From an uncultured Erysipelotrichaceae bacterium (lineage in GTDB: Bacteria; Bacillota_I; Bacilli_A; RF39; UBA660): a stretch of DNA of 63,882 bases. A program made the translations under genes and the position numbers. The notes under the pieces were generated by a model. The model was not told where the DNA came from. It searched no databases and was given only the letters and a program-made list of their open reading frames with translations. Positions 8,027 through 16,435 of this stretch are shown here, in pieces. How positions within the stretch are numbered: position 1 is the stretch's first letter; every line of letters begins with the position of its first letter. The stretch is taken from the NCBI GenBank assembly GCA_902791625.1, contig CADAWN010000001.1, positions 99,333 through 163,214 of the forward strand. Direction: 5' to 3'.

Positions 8027-8278
8027 TCAAAGTTGCACGTTCTTAACATCTATAAAATCCCAATCTACATTTACACTTGCTGCAAATGTTGCAGCCACTG
8101 CAGTATAATCAAATACTTTTATAAGAAAATCTGCAATCTCACACTCGAACTCATTCTGCTTATCTCTAAGAAACTTCTCTATCTTCTCTTCTGTTACTCT
8201 ATCATTAAAGACGTAATACTCAACTTTGTTGAGATTTTTGCAGCGCGGCACAGCGTAAGTTACTTTAATATATTTCAT
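8027..8278 (-). CDS. Hypothetical protein
   Basis: 83 residues from ATG at 8278 behind GAGGAAAAGATTA (MKYIKVTYAVPRC). Mixed alpha/beta, no motif known. The region just past its stop contains a copy of the repeat module GTGCCGCGACTACAAA at about 7996-8011. Confidence 0.6.
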   Translation of the reverse strand: MKYIKVTYAVPRCKNLNKVEYYVFNDRVTEEKIEKFLRDKQNEFECEIADFLIKVFDYTAVAATFAASVNVDWDFIDVKNVQL

Positions 8279-8537
8279 TAATCTTTTCCTCCTCACTCAA
8301 ACTTTTTAACTTTATTTTATAAAAATCTGCAAGTTCCTCAAATTCTTTTTCGCTAAGTCCAAAAACTTCAAAATACCCATAGGGATAACAAATATCTATT
8401 GTTAATTGATTACCTCTATAAATATTTGTCATAGGATCCCCAAATATATTTCGAGAATTATAAATTCCATATTTTGCACTAGAAATTCTCTCGCTAACTA
8501 TAATCTTTGCTATATCCAATTTAGTCAATTCAGCCAT
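8265..8537 (-). CDS. Hypothetical protein
   Basis: 90 residues starting MAELTKLDIAK behind AAGGAGATTTAAA. Overlaps the next gene's start. No recognised domain. Confidence 0.6.
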   Translation of the reverse strand: MAELTKLDIAKIIVSERISSAKYGIYNSRNIFGDPMTNIYRGNQLTIDICYPYGYFEVFGLSEKEFEELADFYKIKLKSLSEEEKINEIY

Positions 8538-8550
8538 TTTAAATCTCCTT

Positions 8551-8733
8551 TTATTTAGTCTTATGAAACGTATCAATAATATCAATAAGATTATGCATAC
8601 AATCTTTACACAGCTCTACTTTTTCCCCTTCTCTAACTGTCAAAGTATATCCCGCAATCCGAATTTGTGGCAAGGGATAAAGCCACTTAGCTTCTTTCTT
8701 ACATTTATCACATATTTTAATTGTTTTAGTCAT
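8551..8733 (-). CDS. Zinc-ribbon-type small protein
   Basis: 60 residues with CDKCKKEA at residue 8 and CKDC near residue 44, a four-Cys metal site. Start ATG behind AAGGAGATTTAAA; upstream in-frame ATG at 8793 overlaps the promoter and is rejected. Confidence 0.65.
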   Translation of the reverse strand: MTKTIKICDKCKKEAKWLYPLPQIRIAGYTLTVREGEKVELCKDCMHNLIDIIDTFHKTK

Positions 8734-8764
8734 TTTAAATCTCCTTTCTAACTTTTCTATAAAT

Positions 8765-8793
8765 ATTATACCAAAAATTTTTAAAAAAGTCAA
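8765..8793 (-). promoter_or_regulatory. Sigma70-type promoter
   Basis: TTGACT-17-TATAAT, just after the terminator at 8802-8828. Confidence 0.85.
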
Positions 8794-8801
8794 TAAAAAA
8801 T

Positions 8802-8828
8802 AAAGGTATTCTATAAAGAATACCTTTT
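8802..8828 (-). terminator. Intrinsic terminator
   Basis: Hairpin AAAGGTATTC/GAATACCTTT on the minus strand with a T-rich tail, starting at the stop codon of the kinase-HD gene. Confidence 0.8.
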
Positions 8829-9795
8829 AATGTGCTGCGACATCCGCTTTATGTACTTCCATTATATCATTATAAAGACTACCTAACTCTTCTATTGCTC
8901 TTGCGTGAGCCTTTTCACTTCTCTTCCAAGACAACAGCGGTTCCATATGATAATATATAATATTTATAAAATCAAGAGTTTCTTCAATATTAAATCTCAT
9001 AAAATCTGCATAAAAAAGTCCAAGATATGCTCCATAATTCTGATGATTATAATAATGAGCTACACCATTCTCTCCATATGATTTAACATAAGGTTTCCCA
9101 CAATCATGAAGCAGCGCGGCGGTGTAAAGATGAAAAGGACACTTATTATTAAATTCTTCTTGAATAAGCTCTCCTGCTTTTAACATATGTTCTCCTATTG
9201 TTAAAGAATGGTGAGGATTATCATGGTCTATATTTATAGCACTTTCAAGAGCAAGAATAGGATTATAAAAATTAGCACTTCCACCATAATCGTAAAAAAT
9301 ACTAATAAAATCAAAACCCTCTGTATAATGAGGTGGACACCAATTCATCAACATTCTATCAATTACTTCTGAGCCTACGTGTCGATCTCTTTCTGCATCC
9401 CTCTTTTTACAAAGATATTTAGGAACTGCCATTACTATTGCCATTGATTTTGGATTTTTTAAATCCTTAAGAAGAGCTTTTCTTCTTTTTTTAGAAATGT
9501 TTGTTGCATCAAGAATTACCTTTTTACCTGCAAGCAATCCTTCTTTAAGTTTTTTATTAACAATTCTAAAAACTTTATCATTATGAGATTGATTATTAGC
9601 ATCCCCATAAAACTCTTTTCTTATAGCATCAGAAGATACAATAATTACATCATCATTGTCTTCTGCAATGCATTTTGCGAAAAAACTTTTTCCACTTCCA
9701 GGAAGTCCAATTAGTACTATAAGCATTGGAGAATTTATAGCTTTTATTTTATTATTTATCTTTTCAAACTGTGCTTCATATGCTAAATCTTTCAT
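8827..9795 (-). CDS. Polynucleotide kinase-like protein fused to HD phosphohydrolase
   Basis: 322 residues. Residues 20-150 form a P-loop kinase of the T4 Pnk/AAA_33 type: GLPGSGKS at about 28, then DATNISKKRR. Residues about 195-300 form an HD domain: HSLTIGEH and LLHDCGKP with a later HNHQNYGA-like segment. By family it should phosphorylate 5' RNA or DNA ends, with the HD part possibly removing 2'/3' phosphates; the exact reactions are inferred. An Rnl1-like ligase lies 1.6 kb upstream in the same block, suggesting tRNA/RNA end repair. Confidence 0.85.
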   Translation of the reverse strand: MKDLAYEAQFEKINNKIKAINSPMLIVLIGLPGSGKSFFAKCIAEDNDDVIIVSSDAIRKEFYGDANNQSHNDKVFRIVNKKLKEGLLAGKKVILDATNISKKRRKALLKDLKNPKSMAIVMAVPKYLCKKRDAERDRHVGSEVIDRMLMNWCPPHYTEGFDFISIFYDYGGSANFYNPILALESAINIDHDNPHHSLTIGEHMLKAGELIQEEFNNKCPFHLYTAALLHDCGKPYVKSYGENGVAHYYNHQNYGAYLGLFYADFMRFNIEETLDFINIIYYHMEPLLSWKRSEKAHARAIEELGSLYNDIMEVHKADVAAH

Positions 9796-9811
9796 ATTTA
9801 TTTCCTCTCTT

Positions 9812-10060
9812 TTAATTTATACTTCCATCATAATCCATTCTTTCAACATCTTCTATATCTATATTTTCTGCGTATTTAATAAATAAATTAAGAATTTCAC
9901 GACTGGGTGATAACCAGGTCGCGGCGCAACGATCCGAGAAAACATACCATAATTTTTCTAATTCTTCGGGTTTACAATTTATAGCATATCCTTTTTGTTT
10001 AAGATAATCTTCAATTATTTTCATATCTTCAGGGTAAGAAAATTTACCAATAGCATTCAT
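9812..10060 (-). CDS. Hypothetical protein
   Basis: 82 residues starting MNAIGKFSYPEDMK behind AAAGGAGTAGTGTAA. Acidic and helical. First gene behind the promoter at 10085-10113. Confidence 0.6.
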   Translation of the reverse strand: MNAIGKFSYPEDMKIIEDYLKQKGYAINCKPEELEKLWYVFSDRCAATWLSPSREILNLFIKYAENIDIEDVERMDYDGSIN

Positions 10061-10084
10061 TTACACTACTCCTTTCTTTATAAG

Positions 10085-10113
10085 ATTATACTATAAATTT
10101 AAAAAGAAGTCAA
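10085..10113 (-). promoter_or_regulatory. Sigma70-type promoter
   Basis: TTGACT-17-TATAAT. The -35 overlaps the stop codon of the gene at 10110. Confidence 0.75.
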
Positions 10114-10457
10114 ACATTTTTATTCTTCGAGTTAGGGTATTCGCTTATTTCATCTGGACTTAAATTTAAAGTTGTTTCGTTATTATAATCTTCTTCGTTC
10201 ATTATTATCCAGAAACTTAACCCATCTCTTTTAATAGTAATCCTTACGTCATCCTGCTCCAAGTGCTCAATATGAGTAACTTCATATTCTTGTTTTGTTC
10301 CTTGTGAAAATGAACCAATGATTAAAAGAACTCCAACAATAATCATAAGAGTTGACAAAATAATCCAATCAGTATCTTTATCAGCAATAGAGAAAATTAT
10401 TCCCGCAATACTTACTACACAAATAAGTATACCAAAAATTAAAAATATTGTTCCCAT
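10110..10457 (-). CDS. Two-TM membrane protein, paralogue of 10708
   Basis: 115 residues: TM helices at about 4-24 and 32-50, then a soluble domain with DVRITIKRDGLSFWIIMN. The gene at 10708 has the same layout and the matching DVRLTLKKDGKTFWIIM, so the pair is a duplication. Likely an inner-membrane phage protein; role unknown. Confidence 0.7.
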   Translation of the reverse strand: MGTIFLIFGILICVVSIAGIIFSIADKDTDWIILSTLMIIVGVLLIIGSFSQGTKQEYEVTHIEHLEQDDVRITIKRDGLSFWIIMNEEDYNNETTLNLSPDEISEYPNSKNKNV

Positions 10458-10469
10458 TCTAATCCTCCT

Positions 10470-10706
10470 TTATTCTATATGAGCGTCATAGATTACAACT
10501 TTAATATCATAATCACATATATCATTTTTATTATCATTTAAGTTTACTACAAACCAATCTTCTTTATATTTCTTTTTTAAGAAGTTTAAAAGAGAACATA
10601 ATGAAAATATATTAATTCTGTAGTATTCACTATAAGTATAGTCACTTGCTCTTGTAACTCTAACTACTATCTCCTCTTCTATATATTTAGCTTCAAACTT
10701 TTCCAT
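10470..10706 (-). CDS. Hypothetical protein
   Basis: 78 residues behind AAGGAGGACTAAA. Beta-rich N-terminus, no known motif. Sits between the two membrane paralogues. Confidence 0.6.
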   Translation of the reverse strand: MEKFEAKYIEEEIVVRVTRASDYTYSEYYRINIFSLCSLLNFLKKKYKEDWFVVNLNDNKNDICDYDIKVVIYDAHIE

Positions 10707-10707
10707 T

Positions 10708-11067
10708 TTAGTCCTCCTTAGTATTTTTGTATTTTGCTAAATCTCTTTTACTAAGATCAATAGTATCTTCTCCACTATATTCATCTTTATCCATTATTAT
10801 CCAAAAAGTTTTTCCGTCTTTTTTTAATGTTAATCTTACATCATTATATTTGAGATATTCAACATCAATTACTTTATAACCCGTATCTTTTTCTGTATAA
10901 CAAGCATTATCAATAACTATTCCTGTAATGCCTAATGCTATAAGAATAACACCTATAATTGATTTTTTAATAAATACTTTCATACTTTGTGAACCAGATA
11001 CCATTAATCCCATTCCCACTCCTATAAAAACAAGTGAAAATATAATTAATATTACTATTCCTACCAC
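10708..11067 (-). CDS. Two-TM membrane protein, paralogue of 10110
   Basis: 119 residues with hydrophobic helices at about 2-24 and 34-52 and a C-terminal domain matching that of the 10110 protein. Ribosome site AAAGGAGGATTAG. Confidence 0.7.
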   Translation of the reverse strand: MVGIVILIIFSLVFIGVGMGLMVSGSQSMKVFIKKSIIGVILIALGITGIVIDNACYTEKDTGYKVIDVEYLKYNDVRLTLKKDGKTFWIIMDKDEYSGEDTIDLSKRDLAKYKNTKED

Positions 11068-11082
11068 TATTCTAATCCTCCT

Positions 11083-11316
11083 TTAATGCTTAATTTTCTT
11101 GTTCTTAAAACCTATGTATTTAGGAACATTATACTTTTTTCTTATAGAAGAAAAACATCTCTTTCCATTAGCAGTATATATCCAATTATCATAAGATATA
11201 TTTTTTGTTACACCATTTTGATAGCAATAATCATACTCTGCAAGTACCTGGTCAATAACATCAAAAGGGGCATTTATTCTTTCTATATTATTCTTTTTCT
11301 TTATTCTTTTATTCAC
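11083..11316 (-). CDS. Small basic protein
   Basis: 77 residues, strongly Lys-rich at both ends (MNKRIKKKNN... and KNKKIKH). Possible nucleic-acid binder, but no motif is recognised. Confidence 0.55.
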   Translation of the reverse strand: MNKRIKKKNNIERINAPFDVIDQVLAEYDYCYQNGVTKNISYDNWIYTANGKRCFSSIRKKYNVPKYIGFKNKKIKH

Positions 11317-11349
11317 TTAAATCTTCCTTTCTAACTTTTTTCTATAAAT

Positions 11350-11378
11350 ATTATACTAAAAATTTTTAAAAAAGTCAA
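11350..11378 (-). promoter_or_regulatory. Sigma70-type promoter
   Basis: TTGACT-17-TATAAT directly behind the terminator at 11385-11416; starts the operon that runs down to 10110. Confidence 0.85.
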
Positions 11379-11384
11379 TAAAAA

Positions 11385-11416
11385 AATAGGTACTATATAG
11401 TTTTATAGTACCTATT
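11385..11416 (-). terminator. Intrinsic terminator of the RNA ligase operon
   Basis: Minus-strand hairpin AATAGGTACTATA/TATAGTACCTATT followed by TTTTTT. Confidence 0.85.
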
Positions 11417-11420
11417 AATA

Positions 11421-12521
11421 TTATCTTTCAAGATTATAAAATTTCATTAACATATATACATCATCAGTATCAGGCGGTGTAATATTACCATTGAAAGCCC
11501 AACAATAATATTTCCACTCTTTAGGTTGTTTAGCTTCCTCAATAAACTTTCTAAACTCTTTTTTAGTAGCATTTTTATTATTCTCTTTCCAAAGCTGTAC
11601 TTCAACCTCAATTTCTTTAACTCTTTGCTGTGCCGCGACTAGTTCTTTCTGTAGGTCATCAAAGAACGGTTTATATTCTGGAAAATAAACCAGTATTTCA
11701 AAATCCTTTTTGAAAATTAAATCAAAGGCTCTTGCTCTGGTAAAATTATGGTTATTAATAAGATGATGTATATAAAAATACTGCTCTGTTTTTATTTTTA
11801 CCCTATTGTTAAATTTATCTTTAACAACAATACCCTCTTGGTTATCATTAAAAGAATTTACAATATTAGTAAAATCTTCGGGATTATTTGAAACAATAGG
11901 GAAAAACTTAGGAGTAGGAACTCCGATTTCCTTTGAGATAGATTTAATATCCTTTTCATCAAGAGTAGAATTATCTCTTACAAGAATTAGATAGAGTTCG
12001 ATTTCATTAAACTTACAAACTATTCTACTATAAGGGCTACACAACTCAAAAGTATAAGTATAGTTTTTATTTAGTTTATTAAAATCAACCTTATATTTAC
12101 GCAGTGCCGCGGTGCATAAATCATAGTAAGTTTTATAGCCACCTATATTAAGCGATGAATCATGCGCATCAATCATAGAGTTTGTTCCAATTCTCCAATT
12201 TCCATTATAATAATAAAGAGATACACAAGTACCGTCCATTTTCTCAGTTACCTGAGCCGATGCCCAATCTATCTGTGCCGCGTACTCTTCCCAGAGATTA
12301 AAGAACTTCCAAAAAGCTGCTTTAACTACCTTCCAAGTTTTATCTTCAAGGATAAGTCCTCTTGCTTCATTAGGAATTTTATATGAAAAATCTGATACTC
12401 CCTGAGTATATTTAAAAAGAACAAGATTATCTTTTCTTCTGATTATAAGATTATAAGGAGGTTTAGTAAGTTTAGTCTCCCAATCTTCGTTATTAAGAAT
12501 AAATTTTTGAATTTCAAGCAT
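11421..12521 (-). CDS. RNA ligase, T4 Rnl1-like
   Basis: 366 residues. Nucleotidyltransferase motif I is TEKMDGTCVSLYY near residue 97 with the adenylated Lys. Later family elements are YTFELCSPYSRIV, EGIVVKD (motif IV) and RVKIKTEQYF (motif V). The C-terminus is helical as in Rnl1. Expected to seal 5'-phosphate/3'-OH RNA ends using ATP. Start ATG behind GGAGGTTTTAGTA is chosen over the one at 12536. Together with the kinase-HD protein it forms a plausible tRNA repair pair. Confidence 0.9.
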   Translation of the reverse strand: MLEIQKFILNNEDWETKLTKPPYNLIIRRKDNLVLFKYTQGVSDFSYKIPNEARGLILEDKTWKVVKAAFWKFFNLWEEYAAQIDWASAQVTEKMDGTCVSLYYYNGNWRIGTNSMIDAHDSSLNIGGYKTYYDLCTAALRKYKVDFNKLNKNYTYTFELCSPYSRIVCKFNEIELYLILVRDNSTLDEKDIKSISKEIGVPTPKFFPIVSNNPEDFTNIVNSFNDNQEGIVVKDKFNNRVKIKTEQYFYIHHLINNHNFTRARAFDLIFKKDFEILVYFPEYKPFFDDLQKELVAAQQRVKEIEVEVQLWKENNKNATKKEFRKFIEEAKQPKEWKYYCWAFNGNITPPDTDDVYMLMKFYNLER

Positions 12522-12540
12522 TACTAAAACCTCCAATCTT

Positions 12541-12741
12541 TTAAGTCATTTTAATTTTACTTTCCCAATTAAGTTTCTTTCCGCAATTCCAACAATAAGA
12601 AGCTTCAAAATGGTCTATCATATTATTACAATTACCACAAAAATATTCAAATTCGTACAATCCCAAAGCTCTAGTTTTTACTGATGTAATATTCTCCTGT
12701 TCCTTTTGATAAAGTTCTCTTGCCAAATCGTCATGTGTCAT
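12541..12741 (-). CDS. Zinc-ribbon small protein
   Basis: 66 residues with CGNC and CWNCGKKLNW spaced 18 apart, a typical zinc ribbon. The N-terminus MTHDDLARELYQKEQEN is helical. Lies directly upstream of the RNA ligase. Confidence 0.7.
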   Translation of the reverse strand: MTHDDLARELYQKEQENITSVKTRALGLYEFEYFCGNCNNMIDHFEASYCWNCGKKLNWESKIKMT

Positions 12742-12754
12742 TTAAAGTCCTCCT

Positions 12755-13054
12755 TTAAACATTTGTAGGTCTTACTTCTTCTACTAAACCATTTTTAACA
12801 TAAATAGAAACTATTTTAACTCCATTATATACTCTTCTACCATGACCAGAAATGCTTGAGGCCCTTCTTCTCCATTCATATTTTATTCGACCGTCTTTAA
12901 AAAGAGTTCTATTAGGGTGACCACCCATAATTTTAAGCATTTCTTGTTCTTCCATACCTAAATAAATTTTCTCATAATTACGAAGTCTATTATTCCCTAA
13001 TGAGTATAAAATTAATATACAAACTAATATAATCATTATACTTAAAAATTCCAT
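12755..13054 (-). CDS. Membrane-anchored BamE/SmpA-like protein
   Basis: 99 residues with one TM helix at 4-20, then LGMEEQEMLKIMGG-P-R and IKYEWRR, the signature of BamE/SmpA-type small domains that sense or dock onto partners. In a Gram-positive host this would face the outside. Function unknown. Confidence 0.6.
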   Translation of the reverse strand: MEFLSIMIILVCILILYSLGNNRLRNYEKIYLGMEEQEMLKIMGGHPNRTLFKDGRIKYEWRRRASSISGHGRRVYNGVKIVSIYVKNGLVEEVRPTNV

Positions 13055-13057
13055 AAA

Positions 13058-13210
13058 TTATTTTTTTCTCCATTTCATTTTATTCTTGCAATTATTGCAC
13101 TGCGGCACAAGGTAAGCGATTAAATGCCCGCACTTTGGACACGCATACCAAGTCTTTTCATTATTTGTATATGCGTATTTGGGTTTAAGGAAAATCTCTT
13201 GTTTTTCCAT
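13058..13210 (-). CDS. Zinc-ribbon small protein
   Basis: 50 residues from ATG at 13210 behind GAGGAGAATAATAGAT, with CPKCGH and CNNCKNKM. Longer upstream frame rejected because it lies within the previous gene. Confidence 0.65.
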   Translation of the reverse strand: MEKQEIFLKPKYAYTNNEKTWYACPKCGHLIAYLVPQCNNCKNKMKWRKK

Positions 13211-13469
13211 ATCTATTATTCTCCTCATATCTAAATCTTCGCCATTTTCTTTTCTTATCTTCTGATGGTACAACATCTTCAAATTCAAGTCTTTCTACAT
13301 CTCGACCACATTGAGGACAAGAAGTTGAAAGATATTCTTTTGTATATATTTTATTATATCTCTCTGTAATAAAGAATTCATCTGTTTCAAAAAAACAACC
13401 ACAATGCTCACAAGTAAAGAGTTCTTGTGGCGGATCAAGTTTCTTACCTCGTATTATTATATTCTTCAA
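13185..13469 (-). CDS. Zinc-ribbon protein
   Basis: 94 residues with CEHCGCFF and CPQCGRD separated by about 30 residues; basic C-terminus. Overlaps the next gene start. Same family layout as the gene fragment at 13492. Confidence 0.65.
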   Translation of the reverse strand: MKNIIIRGKKLDPPQELFTCEHCGCFFETDEFFITERYNKIYTKEYLSTSCPQCGRDVERLEFEDVVPSEDKKRKWRRFRYEENNRYGKTRDFP

Positions 13470-13491
13470 TCTTCTTCCTCCTTAATACATT

Positions 13492-13699
13492 TTCACTTGT
13501 TTAGGTGGTGGAAATTTTGGAACATAATCAGAGTAATCAGATATTATTACAGTATTATTACACTTAGGACAGGTATCTATATATCTATAAATATTAGATC
13601 CTTCAGTATTATCTATATGTGTTTTAAATTCATCACTTTCAAATTTTGTATGGCATTGGCTACAAGTAAAAGTTTTATTTCTTTAATTATCTTCTTCAT
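13492..13699 (-). pseudogene. Zinc-ribbon gene with 5' frameshift
   Basis: The frame ending at 13492 encodes NKTFTCSQCHTKFES...CPKCNNT, clearly related to the protein at 13185, but has no start codon. The ATG at 13699 with ribosome site GAGGAAAA opens a different frame (MKKIIKE). Joining them needs one frame change near 13680, so the gene is either decayed or affected by a sequencing error in an A/T run. Confidence 0.55.
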
Positions 13700-13899
13700 T
13701 TTTCCTCCTCAAAAGTTATAGAAATACATTCTGCAATTCCTATTGAATTTTCATCATTATAACAATTGTGTGTACAAGTTTTATTAGCTGTTCTGTCGAT
13801 AAAATCAGAAAAACCTATATCATCACCATTAATAAGATGTCTTACAACATTAAATCTTTCATCACAGCACCTGCATCTATATGTAACTATTATTTTCAT
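13696..13899 (-). CDS. Cysteine-rich small protein
   Basis: 67 residues starting MKIIVTYRCRCCDERF behind GGAGGGGAAAATA. Further Cys/His at CTHNC suggest a zinc site. First gene behind the promoter at 13925-13953. Confidence 0.65.
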   Translation of the reverse strand: MKIIVTYRCRCCDERFNVVRHLINGDDIGFSDFIDRTANKTCTHNCYNDENSIGIAECISITFEEEK

Positions 13900-13924
13900 T
13901 ATTTTCCCCTCCTTTTCTATAAAT

Positions 13925-13953
13925 ATTATATCATAAAAAAATAAAAAAGTCAA
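13925..13953 (-). promoter_or_regulatory. Sigma70-type promoter embedded in terminator arm
   Basis: TTGACT-17-TATGAT-like (TATAAT shifted) on the minus strand; its TTGACT is the 3' arm of the terminator at 13949-13972. Confidence 0.75.
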
Positions 13954-13972
13954 AGATTTTATAACCTTTGAC
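13949..13972 (-). terminator. Terminator overlapping a promoter -35
   Basis: Hairpin GTCAAAGG/CTTTGAC with T-rich tail on the minus strand. The same sequence recurs at 18841-18864. Confidence 0.75.
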
Positions 13973-14090
13973 CTTTTCAACCCAAGATAATGTCTTAACA
14001 TTTTAATACTAAAATAAAAAGATTGGGGTACTCATAAAGAGCCGATTTATTTTTAAGTATTATTTTAAATAGGTTTAATTAAAATAATAT

Positions 14091-14372
14091 TCAATTTTTA
14101 AATTTAAAACTGTTAGTGTGTATTTCATCTCCATTAGGAAGCTTAATAATTAATGCTCTTCCTTCGTAATAATATATAAACTCTGTATCTTTTATATTAT
14201 ATTCTATATTATCAATAACTATGATTTTATGAGAATAATAATCTTCCTTGTGATTAAGATAAACTATTTTTGTAATTAAAAAGGCAATTCCTATTGCAAA
14301 TGCTACTATACTTATTAGTATAATAGTAATAATAATAAACTCTTTCCTATCTTCTTTGTCAATATTCCTCAA
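14091..14372 (-). CDS. Single-TM membrane protein
   Basis: 93 residues with a TM helix at about 12-34 and a soluble beta-rich C-terminal domain. Layout resembles the 10110/10708/17007 proteins. Ribosome site AGAAAGGAGAGAATAGTAATTG. Confidence 0.6.
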   Translation of the reverse strand: MRNIDKEDRKEFIIITIILISIVAFAIGIAFLITKIVYLNHKEDYYSHKIIVIDNIEYNIKDTEFIYYYEGRALIIKLPNGDEIHTNSFKFKN

Positions 14373-14390
14373 TTACTATTCTCTCCTTTC

Positions 14391-15428
14391 TTAATCCTCT
14401 ATTTCATATTTATCGAGTATAAAGGCTCTCTTACATCTAATCTTACCCCTTTGAACTGTAATAATATCATCAAGCATTATTTTAGCTATAAGATAAACAC
14501 TATCATTACCAGCCGCTTTATTCCAATAATTGGGATTAGAGAAATGTAGACCAGCGGCACAAGATATATTTGACAGGTCTGGATTTTCTGCTTCTATCCA
14601 TTCACCAATCTTATATTGAAACGTACTATCGAAAAAGCTTGTTAAATCTTTATTAACTTGTTTAAAAGCAATAACGTAATCTTTTTGAGGAATAAGGTTA
14701 GTCTGGCACCTTATACTTTCTTTAAGATTTTTAGACAAATCTACTGTACAAACACCCATAAATACAGTCTGTTGTTCTTTTATTATTGCATTACCACAAA
14801 TTTTTGCATTACCATAAACTTCTGCATTATCAAAAACTATTGCATTATCACAAATTACTGCATTATCACAAACTACTGCCTCATCATAAATTTCTGCACT
14901 ATTAAAAATTTCTGCTTTACCATAAATTCTTGCATCACCATAGACCTTAGCATTATCACAAATACAAGTATTACCATAAACTCTTGCATTGCCAAAAATT
15001 TGCGCAGAATTAAAAACTTGTGCTTTGCCAGAGACCCAAGCGTTATTATAAATACGAACATCATCACAAACTTCTGCATCGCCCAAAACTTCTGCATTAT
15101 CATAAATTCTTGTATGACCATGAACTTTTGCATTATCACAAATCTCAGCAAAACCAGAAACTATTGCATTGCTAAAAATATCTGCATTTTCATAAGCAAC
15201 TGCATAACCACAAATCATTGCATCATTACAAACTCTTGCGTTGTCATAAACTTTTGCATTCTCAAAAATCCAGCAATTACCTTCCTGTGAAAGATTACTC
15301 TCTTTTTCAACAAAGCCACCCAAATCTCCGGCTTTTACAGTTTCAAAATCTTTCAATGCTTTAACCCTGTAAAGCGTTCTTGTTCTAAAAACAATAGTCT
15401 CATCAGTAAGTTCAAATTTCTTATCCAC
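14391..15428 (-). CDS. Beta-helix repeat protein, paralogue of 18885
   Basis: 345 residues. Residues 60-210 are hexapeptide-like repeats (YDNARVCNDAMICG pattern, about 25 turns), predicting a left-handed beta-helix. The N-terminal 45 residues and the C-terminal domain (GEWIEAE...GLHFSN..YW) are conserved in the copy at 18885. Similar phage proteins are widespread but of unknown role; a structural or binding scaffold is likely. Recurrent GCATTATCA runs make the locus prone to recombination. Confidence 0.75.
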   Translation of the reverse strand: MDKKFELTDETIVFRTRTLYRVKALKDFETVKAGDLGGFVEKESNLSQEGNCWIFENAKVYDNARVCNDAMICGYAVAYENADIFSNAIVSGFAEICDNAKVHGHTRIYDNAEVLGDAEVCDDVRIYNNAWVSGKAQVFNSAQIFGNARVYGNTCICDNAKVYGDARIYGKAEIFNSAEIYDEAVVCDNAVICDNAIVFDNAEVYGNAKICGNAIIKEQQTVFMGVCTVDLSKNLKESIRCQTNLIPQKDYVIAFKQVNKDLTSFFDSTFQYKIGEWIEAENPDLSNISCAAGLHFSNPNYWNKAAGNDSVYLIAKIMLDDIITVQRGKIRCKRAFILDKYEIED

Positions 15429-15459
15429 AATAAAACTCCTTTCTTAATTTTCTATATAT

Positions 15460-15488
15460 ATTATACCAAAAAATTTTTAAAAAGTCAA
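15460..15488 (-). promoter_or_regulatory. Sigma70-type promoter
   Basis: TTGACT-17-TATAAT-like upstream of the beta-helix gene at 14391. Confidence 0.85.
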
Positions 15489-15503
15489 TTATATAAAAGA
15501 AAA

Positions 15504-15522
15504 AGAGGGGAACATCCCCTCT
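15504..15522 (-). terminator. Terminator of the 15.5-16.3 kb RNA locus
   Basis: Minus-strand hairpin AGAGGGG-ATGTT-CCCCTCT followed by TTTTTCTTTT. Confidence 0.85.
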
Positions 15523-15524
15523 AA

Positions 15525-16370
15525 TTTTCTTAACTTTGGTGGGCGTGACAATCTCCCACATCTCTCAGATTAATACAGTAGCGACCTGTATCTCTTGTCC
15601 TCCACTCGGGGCGTAGTCGTCACGAATTTTACTACCTCAAAGTTTTTTTAAAGAATAGCTAGACGCATCCAGCTACTCTGCCCTCACTCCGCAGAGCTTC
15701 GGGACAATCCAATTAAAAGAGTTTTTAAACTCATCGACCTTTGAGGGAACTCTATAACCGAAAAGGTTAGATAGTTTTTTTACTTCAACGGAAAGGGTGC
15801 TTCAACCACCGACCTAAAAGCTTAATTATTATGGGTAAGCGACCCTTGGTCTAGCGTGGGACACATTGAACGCAAGCGGATGCAATTAGTTATACTAATT
15901 CAAGCGATAAAGAGGTGTGCTAGGCTCTGTTAAATATTGCCTTTTAACTAGGTAAGGTAGCATAACCGACATTTTTACTTTTAGAGAAGATTTAGCAACT
16001 CAGGGATAGGGCAATTTATTTGCCGACCCTTTTTAATACAGAGCATTTTACTTTTTGTTCAAGGGAAAAGACACGCCTGGTGATGTGAAACCCAAGAGTA
16101 AGAACTAGTACATTGGAAATCGCCTCCAATAACTTTATCGTAATACTCTTTAATTGTGCCGTGTGCCGCACTTATTTTCTACCACTTGGATATTTTTACT
16201 TTTTAGTTTTAACAACAGGGAAAAGAGTTTTTCCTATTTACTGAACCCAATATTTATTACTTATTACCTATGATTTAACTTATAAAGAAAATTTTTAAGC
16301 CAAATCTTAAAATTTCTCCAATGCATTCTCATTACTATTATCACCTTTCTTTTAAAATCTCTTTCTCAAC
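15525..16370 (-). ncRNA. Large promoter-driven ncRNA candidate
   Basis: About 840 ORF-free bases bounded on the minus strand by promoter 16383-16411 and terminator 15504-15522. Higher G+C than genes around it and full of nested complementarity, e.g. CGTGAC/GTCACG closing the 3' end around TACAG-GTCGCTA-CTGTA. Size, isolation and phage/tRNA context are like GOLLD and ROOL RNAs, but no sequence match is claimed. Confidence 0.65.
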
Positions 16371-16382
16371 TTTTCTATATAT

Positions 16383-16411
16383 ATTATAACAAAAATTTTT
16401 AGAAAAGTCAA
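16383..16411 (-). promoter_or_regulatory. Sigma70-type promoter of the RNA locus
   Basis: TTGACT-17-TATAAT with no gene for about 850 bases downstream. Confidence 0.85.
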
Positions 16412-16435
16412 TTATTTTACTTCTATTGTTAAGAC

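Noticed and set aside
14658..15290. 210-codon plus-strand frame antisense to the beta-helix gene
   Set aside because: Shadow of the periodic repeat on the other strand; Cys/Ile/Asn-repeat composition and no start signal.
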